From contig JAKQFZ010001115.1 of the NCBI GenBank assembly GCA_029558215.1, positions 1 through 14,006 of the forward strand: a stretch of 14,006 bases of DNA, given 5' to 3'. Position 1 is the first letter of the stretch; each line of letters opens with the position of its first letter. The position numbers and the translations under genes are program-made. This document shows positions 5,444-11,521 of the stretch, in pieces. The notes below the pieces were generated by a model. That model was not told the DNA's origin. It worked only from the letters and a program-made list of their open reading frames with translations, and did not search any database. This stretch comes from Candidatus Omnitrophota bacterium (GTDB lineage: Bacteria > Hinthialibacterota > Hinthialibacteria > JAKQFZ01).

Positions 5444-7939
5444 ATGTCGGAAGTAGAAGAGAAAACGCCTTCAGATCAAGGGACTTATGATGAGAAGAGC
5501 ATCGTTGTTCTTGAGGGTTTGGAAGCGGTACGCAAACGTCCTGCCATGTACATTGGCAGCACCAGCAGCATGGGGTTGCACCACTTGGTCTATGAAGTGG
5601 TTGACAACAGCGTGGATGAAGCCATGGCGGGCTTCTGTGACAGGATCCACGTCACGATCCATTTCAACAACAGTGTTACGGTTACGGACAACGGCCGTGG
5701 GATCCCTGTCGGGCGCCACGACAAGTTGAAGGACAAGTCCGCCGTAGAAGTCGTGCTCACGAAACTGCATGCGGGTGGCAAATTCGACAACAAGTCTTAC
5801 AAAACTTCCGGCGGTCTGCACGGTGTGGGTGTGTCCGTCGTGAACGCACTCTCCGAATGGCTCGAAATCGAGGTCAAGCGCGATGGCAGTGTCTACTATC
5901 AGAAGTACGCTCGCGGCATTCCACAAAGTGATCTGGAGTGTGTTGCCAAAACAAAGTCAACAGGCACCAAAGTCGTCTTCAAGCCGGATCCCAAGATTTT
6001 TGAAGACACGGAGTTTTCCTTCGAAACACTGGCCGGACGGTTACGCGAACTGGCGTTCCTGAACAAGGGCGTGGAGATTGTCCTGGAAGACGAACGCTCC
6101 GAAAAGCGCTCCGAGTTTAAGTACCGAGGCGGCATCATCGAGTTTGTTGAGTACCTCAGCAAAGGCAAGCAAGTTCTATTTCCCAAACCCATTGCGCTCA
6201 CCCGCAGCAAAGAGATCGAACGCGAAGGAAAGGATCCGGAATTCATCGAGCTGGAGATCGCGATTCAGTACAATGACAGCTACAATGAAACAGTCTTCTC
6301 CTTTGCCAACAACATTAACACCAAAGAGGGTGGTTCGCATCTGGTCGGGTTTCGTTCAGCACTGACTCGAACGATCAACGACTACGTGAGAAAGAACGAC
6401 TTGCTCAAGAAGAGTGATCTGGCGATCACAGGGGACGACGTACGAGAAGGCTTGTGCGCGGTCATCAGTGTTCGAATCAGCGATCCGCAGTTCGAAGGAC
6501 AGACAAAGACAAAACTGGGCAACAGTGAAGTCAAAGGCTTGGTTGAGTCCATTGTCAATGAGGGACTCGGTGAGTTCTTCGAGGAGAACCCAAGCATTGC
6601 AAGAAAGGTCGCCGCCAAGTCCATCTCCGCCGCTCAGGCTCGCGAAGCAGCGCGCAAAGCAAAGAGCCTGGCACGGCGCAAAGGCGTTCTTGAAGGCGGC
6701 AGCCTTCCCGGGAAACTGGCGGACTGTTCCGAGCGCGACCCTTCGCTGTGCGAGATATATCTGGTTGAGGGAGACTCGGCAGGCGGGATTGCCAAGATGG
6801 GGCGTGACCGACGGTTTCAGGCGATTCTTCCACTGAAGGGAAAGATCATCAACGTCGAGAAGGCGCGTCTCGACAAGGTGCTTTCCAACGAGGAAATCCA
6901 GACGATCATCACCGCCCTGGGAACGGGTGTCGGTGAAGATGACTTCGATGTCAGCAAGTCTCGCTATCACAAGGTCATCATCATGACCGATGCGGATGTG
7001 GACGGTGCGCACATTCGAACACTTCTGTTGACATTCTTCTTTAGACAAATGTACCGACTGGTCGAACAGGGATATGTCTATATCGCGCAACCTCCTCTGT
7101 TTCTGGTTCGCAAAGGCAAGTCCATTCAGTACATTGACAAGGAAGAAAACCTTGACGCGCATCTTATGGAACTGGGCTTGCAGGGGACGTCGGCAGTGGT
7201 TACGGGTAACGGTTCGCAACGCGAACTCACTGGAACGCAGTTTCGCGATCTGATCAACAGGCTCTATGAACTGGAAAGCCTTGAGCGTGTCCTTTTGAAG
7301 AAAAACATTGAACTCGATGACTTCCTGAATCTGCGCGACCGTTCCAAGGGAGGACTTCCTCTCTATCAGGTCGAGATAGACGGTGAGATCCAGTACTTCT
7401 ATTCCGAGAAGGACTACTCAAAGATGATGGAGACGTTTGAGGAGGATCAGACGCCTCTTCTGGATCAGATCAGTCCTGAGAAGGAAGCCGAGGAGACCAA
7501 GAGTGAGGTGCGTGTCACGGAACTCCTGGAGGCGGAAGAAATCGAACAGTTGCTTCGCAAACTGGAGAAAAGTGATCTCCCCGTCACCCTGCTCCGTGAC
7601 AAGGGCAATGGCTCGCTTGAAGAAAGAAGACCACTGTTCATCGCCAAAAGTGATGACCAGGAAACGCCATGCTACAGTCTTCTTGGTCTGCTGGAAGCGG
7701 TCAAGAAAGCGGGACGCAAGGGGCTTTATATCCAACGTTACAAAGGTCTGGGTGAGATGAACGCAGACCAGCTCTGGGAAACAACCATGAATCCAGAGAA
7801 ACGAGTGTTGATGCAGGTCACACTTGATGATCTGGCGCAGGCTGAGGAAATCTTCACGATCCTGATGGGCGATTCCGTTGAGCCAAGACGCGACTTCATC
7901 CAGGAACACGCCCCACAGGTGCGATTCCTGGATATCTAG
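5444..7939 (+). CDS. gyrB: DNA gyrase subunit B
   Basis: This is the ATPase/TOPRIM subunit of DNA gyrase, which with GyrA introduces negative supercoils in an ATP-dependent reaction. The GHKL ATPase domain shows EGLEAVRKRPAMYIG, the catalytic base Glu51 and Asn55 in YEVVDNSVDEA, Asp82 in TDNGRGIP, and SGGLHGVGVSVVNALS. Arg146 aligns with E. coli Arg136, the coumarin contact. The TOPRIM domain has EGDSAGG (about 440) and DADVDGAHIRTLLLTFF (about 514); here the usual GGSAKQGR reads GGIAKMGR. The C-terminal YKGLGEMNADQLW and EPRRDFI motifs are intact. About 190 residues lie between QPPL and YKGLGEMN, so this is the long form (831 aa; E. coli 804, short forms about 640). The gene stands alone, without recF or gyrA beside it. 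Confidence 0.98.
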   Translation: MSEVEEKTPSDQGTYDEKSIVVLEGLEAVRKRPAMYIGSTSSMGLHHLVYEVVDNSVDEAMAGFCDRIHVTIHFNNSVTVTDNGRGIPVGRHDKLKDKSAVEVVLTKLHAGGKFDNKSYKTSGGLHGVGVSVVNALSEWLEIEVKRDGSVYYQKYARGIPQSDLECVAKTKSTGTKVVFKPDPKIFEDTEFSFETLAGRLRELAFLNKGVEIVLEDERSEKRSEFKYRGGIIEFVEYLSKGKQVLFPKPIALTRSKEIEREGKDPEFIELEIAIQYNDSYNETVFSFANNINTKEGGSHLVGFRSALTRTINDYVRKNDLLKKSDLAITGDDVREGLCAVISVRISDPQFEGQTKTKLGNSEVKGLVESIVNEGLGEFFEENPSIARKVAAKSISAAQAREAARKAKSLARRKGVLEGGSLPGKLADCSERDPSLCEIYLVEGDSAGGIAKMGRDRRFQAILPLKGKIINVEKARLDKVLSNEEIQTIITALGTGVGEDDFDVSKSRYHKVIIMTDADVDGAHIRTLLLTFFFRQMYRLVEQGYVYIAQPPLFLVRKGKSIQYIDKEENLDAHLMELGLQGTSAVVTGNGSQRELTGTQFRDLINRLYELESLERVLLKKNIELDDFLNLRDRSKGGLPLYQVEIDGEIQYFYSEKDYSKMMETFEEDQTPLLDQISPEKEAEETKSEVRVTELLEAEEIEQLLRKLEKSDLPVTLLRDKGNGSLEERRPLFIAKSDDQETPCYSLLGLLEAVKKAGRKGLYIQRYKGLGEMNADQLWETTMNPEKRVLMQVTLDDLAQAEEIFTILMGDSVEPRRDFIQEHAPQVRFLDI

Positions 7940-7941
7940 GC

Positions 7942-8010
7942 CAACTTCAGCGGTTTGGGGCGTAATTGTTTCTGAAAGAGATTTCGGAACGTGGGAAGGA
8001 GTTGTTTTTT
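7942..8010 (+). terminator. Likely gyrB terminator
   Basis: Bases 7942-7948 pair with 7998-8004 (7 bp, one G.T), and six Ts (8005-8010) follow at once. Inside the loop an 8-bp hairpin (7970-7977/7982-7989) is capped by a GAGA tetraloop. The structure starts 2 nt after the gyrB stop codon. The closing stem is short and the loop long, so confidence is moderate. Confidence 0.4.
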
Positions 8011-8322
8011 GCGTGTTCTGATGTCATTTAATGTCAATCGCGGGATGTGTGGCGTTGTGTTGTGAGTCTGAACGCTGAGAAGTGGGTGTGTTGAAAAAGA
8101 GAGGCCAGAAGTTTCAATGAATGTTCTGGACTCCTTGGATTCAACCGCTCAGCCCGCAGGAACCATAACCCGGTTGAAGATTGAAATCAGAGCACCGAAG
8201 ATCAGTTACGTCTGGGTAGTGCTGAGATCACAGGACTCTCAAAGCCGGAACAAAGACTGACCCTGTGTAGAGAACACCAAGACTGCGCGGCAGCAGCATG
8301 AATGCAACAAACAGAGCATACT
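8011..8322. other. Intergenic gap between convergent gyrB and gmhB
   Basis: The two genes converge here. Apart from the terminator-like hairpin at 8090-8145, I see no supported gene. A 47-codon ORF on the + strand (8117-8260) overlaps that hairpin, has a poor ribosome-binding site and no recognisable product. Confidence 0.5.
8094..8133 (-). terminator. Intrinsic terminator of the DUF4914-gmhB operon
   Basis: Read on the - strand, bases 8131-8133 and 8124-8129 pair with 8101-8103 and 8105-8110 (9 bp, one G-A mismatch at 8104/8130) around a 13-nt loop. Two bases later come five Us (8098-8094). Further pairing (8097-8099/8134-8136 and 8090-8095/8140-8145) would lengthen the hairpin to 18 bp. 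It lies about 190 nt after the gmhB stop. Confidence 0.5.
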
Positions 8323-8907
8323 TCATGCGTTGCTCTCCCTCAATCGCTCGGAGCGTTTCAACTCCTGAAGAATCAGTTCAGCGGCTTCTCGGATGCCCGA
8401 GGCAACGCTTGCGGATTCGGGAATCTCGTCACGATGCTGCATCCCATGACCCGTGAGAAGATAGATACCCCGAGCGCCTGCATGAGAGGCCAGGACCACG
8501 TCGTGGGGATGATCGCCAATTACATAGGAGCGGTGGAGATCGATTCCGTGTTCACACGCCGCCTTGTTGAGGAAGTAAGGACTGGGCTTGATGCAGCAAC
8601 AACCCTCATCCCTTTTGTGGGGACAGACATACGTGGCAACGATTGGCACTCCCTCTTCAGCAAGTCGGCTCTGCACGTATGAGTTGACTCGGTGGACATC
8701 TTGTATGGAGATCGATCCTTTGGCAACGCCGGACTGGTTGGTCACAATAAACAGCGCAAAGAACGGAGCCAACCGCCGGAGGGCCTGAAAAGTATCATCG
8801 AAAAAGACGACTTGAGACGGCTGAGACAAATCACCGAGGTCTTCGATGATTGTCCCATCCCGGTCGAGAAACACGGCCGGACGCCCCTGCTCTCCAGGTG
8901 TTTTCAT
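8323..8907 (-). CDS. gmhB: GmhB-type HAD phosphatase (heptose-bisphosphate phosphatase family)
   Basis: This is a HAD-IIIA phosphatase of the family that removes the 7-phosphate of D-glycero-D-manno-heptose 1,7-bisphosphate on the way to lipopolysaccharide or S-layer heptose; histidinol-phosphatase is the related alternative. Motif I is FLDRDGT, with nucleophile Asp15 and acid/base Asp17. Motif II is VTNQSG, with Thr56. The zinc loop is CPHKRDEGCCC (ligands Cys95, His97, Cys103, Cys105). Motif III is Lys107, and motif IV is IGDHPHD (Asp132, Asp136). The usual CRKP reads CIKP, so an otherwise conserved arginine is missing, which leaves substrate specificity open. The length (194 aa) is normal. 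Its ATG overlaps the stop of the upstream DUF4914 gene by 4 bases, implying translational coupling. No other heptose genes are visible. Confidence 0.8.
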   Translation of the reverse strand: MKTPGEQGRPAVFLDRDGTIIEDLGDLSQPSQVVFFDDTFQALRRLAPFFALFIVTNQSGVAKGSISIQDVHRVNSYVQSRLAEEGVPIVATYVCPHKRDEGCCCIKPSPYFLNKAACEHGIDLHRSYVIGDHPHDVVLASHAGARGIYLLTGHGMQHRDEIPESASVASGIREAAELILQELKRSERLRESNA

Positions 8908-10790
8908 TCGGATTTCCCAAGCAGTTGCTCATAGTCTGATACGGTGCCGTCCTGCAGACAGCACTCTATAATCATGCGACCCAAATCTGATAAATCCGGC
9001 TCTAAGAAAGATACCAGATGCTTGCAGAAGAACTCTCTGAGAATTGCTGCGCCCTTGTCGTAGCCTTCATTGCCGACTTCTGGCTGCGTGTTGACCTCCA
9101 GAAACCAATGCGCCACACGAACCCCTTCGATGCGCATCGAGCTGAGCGCATAGCCGAGCAATGAGCAACGGGCGGGGACAATCTGATCCCCTTTGAACTT
9201 GGCACTTCCGCGTCTGGCAAGATAGTCGCGAGTCAGCCACTGAGGCATGAAACCCATGTGCCAAGCGCCGACGTACTGGTTTGGAACAAGCACATGTCTG
9301 GTGTGCGGGGTTTGTTGAATCTGCTCAAGAAGCAGATTCGCCTGCCTGACTTGCCGCCCCGACGCAAAGGGCCAATATGAACCCACTCCTTCGCTGCTCA
9401 TCGCTTCCGAAGCCACGATACTGGGATTTGCATGACCCCGAGGCGCGACGAGACGCCAAAGCCAAGCCAGAGCGGGTGGCAAGACATGCAACAAGCCAAT
9501 GATGCCATAGGTTGGACTCTCAAGGGTGCATGGGGGTGTTCTTATTCCGAATGAGCGAATATCAACACTGATCGGTTCGTTGATCACATTGGGCACCATC
9601 GAACGGGGAAGGATGACACGAGGGTTCGGACAGGGAACTCCTGGTTGGTCGTCGGTATGCTCCCAAATCAAGGCTCGACTCCCTGGCACTGCGTCAATGT
9701 TCAGAAACAACAGTGGGCGGGATGGTTGTGCCGTCAGCTTCTCGAGGTTCGGATCTGTTCCGTAGCTGTCTATGTGATTGACACGGACAAACCATCCCTC
9801 TTCCGCGTCAACAATCCAAAGTTTGCCGTTGTCCTGCTGAATGCTGGGGTGACACAACGCCATATCGTCACAAACGGGACACAAATCACACGTGCGCTGG
9901 ATTTCTATGTAGCGCCTCTCCCCAGTGATGATGTTGTACCCTTTGAGCAGCTGGCCATCGGGCATCCGGTGCGGTTGCTCGAGCATTTCACTCTTGCCTC
10001 CTCCGCTCGCCCCCTCATGCATGAAGGTCACAACATTGTCGTAAGGCGTGACTGCCTGTACCCCGGAACAGTGCGCAGCCACCCAACCTTGCTCTTCACC
10101 CAGGTGAATCAAAGTCCCATAAACCCCTTTCTTTGCACTTGGGCCCGGGTAGAGATTGTAGGAGAACAACTCGTAAACATCACCACCGCGGTTGTGGACC
10201 ACAACCTGTTTGCCGTCGAAAAACGTATGCCGAAACACAGGAGCTACGTAGATTACAACACTCGGAGAGAAATCCTGTGGTATCTCCTCCAACGGGACGA
10301 TCCCCTGCAACAGAGCGAGACCTAAAGGGAAGAATGCCGCATTCGCCGGCGCAACCGCCAGAGCCTGCGCCCCCAGGTCCCTCCAACCGGATCGAAAAGC
10401 GAAAACTGCCAACTCCTGCTGTGCCAGCCAGTCGAACGTCTGCTGACGCAAACTGGAAAACGGTTTTCCAAAACGTTCCTGAAATCGGGGCTTGTCCGAT
10501 GGCAGATCGTCAGAGATCACCATTGTGTCTGGATCTCGTCGCCGCATATAGACCTCGGTGTAATTGACCGCGATACCATTGCGGACTCTGGCTACAGTCG
10601 CTTCGACGAAACTCTCTCCACTTGGGAGACGATAGGACACCTCCACGAAATCTGAACCAGCTCCCCCACAAGCCAGTTCGAACAGCTCGTCTACGCTCCC
10701 AGCTACATGTACCCGCGGTGAGGCGCTTAGGATCTTCCTCAACTCAGCCGGCGGTGTGAGAATATGCCACGTCTGTTTTGTTTCTTCCAT
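8904..10790 (-). CDS. DUF4914 protein, PEP-carboxykinase-like P-loop (628 aa)
   Basis: I recognise the DUF4914 family, conserved but uncharacterised; its nucleotide-binding core is thought to resemble the PEPCK/HprK fold. A Walker-A-like loop GASGGGKS covers residues 260-267 (Lys266). Next comes a cysteine cluster at 301, 304, 307 and 313 with the DDMALCHPS motif, then LFLNIDAVPGS, a long stretch of strongly conserved type (CPNPRVILPR, DIRSFGIRTPPCT) and LVAPRGHANPS, SSEGVGSYWPFASG and EGYDKGAAILREFF. No signal peptide or membrane span is seen, so it is cytoplasmic. I chose ATG 10790 because GGAG lies 9 nt upstream; a TTG at 10817 would add nine residues but has no ribosome-binding site. It is the first gene of a two-gene operon with gmhB (4-nt overlap). 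The reaction is unknown. Confidence 0.8.
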   Translation of the reverse strand: MEETKQTWHILTPPAELRKILSASPRVHVAGSVDELFELACGGAGSDFVEVSYRLPSGESFVEATVARVRNGIAVNYTEVYMRRRDPDTMVISDDLPSDKPRFQERFGKPFSSLRQQTFDWLAQQELAVFAFRSGWRDLGAQALAVAPANAAFFPLGLALLQGIVPLEEIPQDFSPSVVIYVAPVFRHTFFDGKQVVVHNRGGDVYELFSYNLYPGPSAKKGVYGTLIHLGEEQGWVAAHCSGVQAVTPYDNVVTFMHEGASGGGKSEMLEQPHRMPDGQLLKGYNIITGERRYIEIQRTCDLCPVCDDMALCHPSIQQDNGKLWIVDAEEGWFVRVNHIDSYGTDPNLEKLTAQPSRPLLFLNIDAVPGSRALIWEHTDDQPGVPCPNPRVILPRSMVPNVINEPISVDIRSFGIRTPPCTLESPTYGIIGLLHVLPPALAWLWRLVAPRGHANPSIVASEAMSSEGVGSYWPFASGRQVRQANLLLEQIQQTPHTRHVLVPNQYVGAWHMGFMPQWLTRDYLARRGSAKFKGDQIVPARCSLLGYALSSMRIEGVRVAHWFLEVNTQPEVGNEGYDKGAAILREFFCKHLVSFLEPDLSDLGRMIIECCLQDGTVSDYEQLLGKSE

Positions 10791-11037
10791 CGTATCTGAC
10801 TCCAGGTGCTGACCCAAATCTGCACGTCAGCGATTCGCCATCGTACACCTTCGGACGGATTCGGATGACCGCTGCTACGGCAGTCCAAGGACTCACTGTT
10901 CTGTATGTTTCGTCTCTGCTGTGAAAGCCTCCTCTCCTGTTCCAAGATGGGAGAGCACTTGGACGGGCCTACGCCTTGTTTCTGATCCCCTCTCACTTCC
11001 CCTTAACAGCGAAAACCGCAAGATCCTTCCGCAGCAG
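10791..11037. other. Upstream region of the DUF4914 operon
   Basis: This region lies between the terminator at 11038 and the operon start. It should hold the operon promoter on the - strand, but I find no pair of boxes close enough to consensus to name. Short near-palindromes occur at 10882-10893 and 10941-10963. I see no gene. Confidence 0.4.
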
Positions 11038-11097
11038 AAAAAACTCCTAACGCTCAACCGTCCTGCCAATGCCACCAATTGGACGGTTGACCGCTAG
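11038..11097 (-). terminator. Intrinsic terminator between the FGE-like gene and the DUF4914 operon
   Basis: Bases 11081-11097 pair with 11047-11063. That is 16 pairs out of 17 when read as - strand RNA, with one mismatch at 11053/11091 and one G.U at 11050/11094. The core of 10 bp is perfect. The loop is 17 nt, and three bases after the stem comes a run of six Us (11043-11038). The + strand has no T-run, so it acts on the - strand. It lies about 425 nt after the FGE-like gene and separates the two units. Confidence 0.65.
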
Positions 11098-11241
11098 CAG
11101 TTGCGAGGAAGTATGCTCAGTTTTGCTTTCTTCTGTCAAGAGACTTCAGGCCAGACCTTTCCCGGAAATTTGGAGGGGTTTGAAGGATAGGGGATTGAGG
11201 ATACTGGGTTACATATAGTCGGGGATAGGCTCTGAGAGAAA

Positions 11242-11256
11242 CGGGGAAAGTCCCCG
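11242..11256 (-). terminator. Small GC hairpin, weak terminator candidate
   Basis: Six perfect GC-rich pairs (11242-11247 with 11251-11256) enclose a 3-nt loop. On the - strand the stem is followed by tttctct, a weak U-tract. It could reduce read-through from the FGE-like gene ahead of the stronger terminator at 11038-11097. Confidence 0.3.
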
Positions 11257-11281
11257 CAGTTGCTGGACGGTTTGGATTTGA

Positions 11282-11514
11282 AAGGCAGCCCCTTCGCGAC
11301 AGGCGCAAGAGATGTTCATACTATGTCATAGCGCCTCAAGGCGGAAGAATGAAAAGGCTATGCACGATCGTTTCGAACAACGCATCGAAGTAGGACTGCA
11401 GCAGACGCGGACAAGTCGCGGGAAATATCACTATAGTCGGAGCGTCGTCGAATGGCGGTCGGCAAGTTGTTGGACAAGAACAGTTATGTTCTTTCCATCT
11501 CGGGCGTCATGCAG
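11282..11514 (+). pseudogene. IS1634-type transposase fragment, frameshifted
   Basis: This is a remnant of a DDE transposase resembling the IS1634 group of the IS4 superfamily. In one frame (from 11282) it reads ILCHSASRRKNEKAMHDRFE then QRIEVGLQQ. This matches the family pattern of a RS..R..KE.AM..RF...IE.GL block that precedes a V.RR.G.LL..N segment. That second segment is present here as VGKLLDKNS, but in the next frame (from about 11458), so a single-base deletion has broken the reading frame. The frame is closed by a stop upstream at 11279-11281, and the catalytic regions on both sides are missing. The piece covers about 75 residues. No inverted terminal repeats are seen. It sits directly beside the 3' end of the opposing FGE-like gene. 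Confidence 0.6.
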
Positions 11515-11521
11515 AGCCGAT

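Noticed and set aside
5875..5910. Possible loss of the coumarin-contact arginine in GyrB
   Set aside because: Careful alignment to E. coli places Arg146 at the Arg136 position, so the residue is conserved.
6356..7219. 287-codon ORF on the - strand inside gyrB
   Set aside because: Shadow of the conserved TOPRIM-coding region; no recognisable domain.
8117..8260. 47-codon + strand ORF between gyrB and gmhB
   Set aside because: Poor ribosome-binding site, overlaps a terminator-like hairpin, and no homology that I recognise.
9645..10325. 226-codon + strand ORF opposite the DUF4914 gene
   Set aside because: Antisense shadow of a conserved protein family; no supporting start signal.
11047..11097. 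Integron attC-like site (GCTCAAC fits the RYYYAAC box)
   Set aside because: The opposite box reads gttgacc and does not fit GTTRRRY, there is no integrase or cassette, and the stem plus six Us fits a terminator better.
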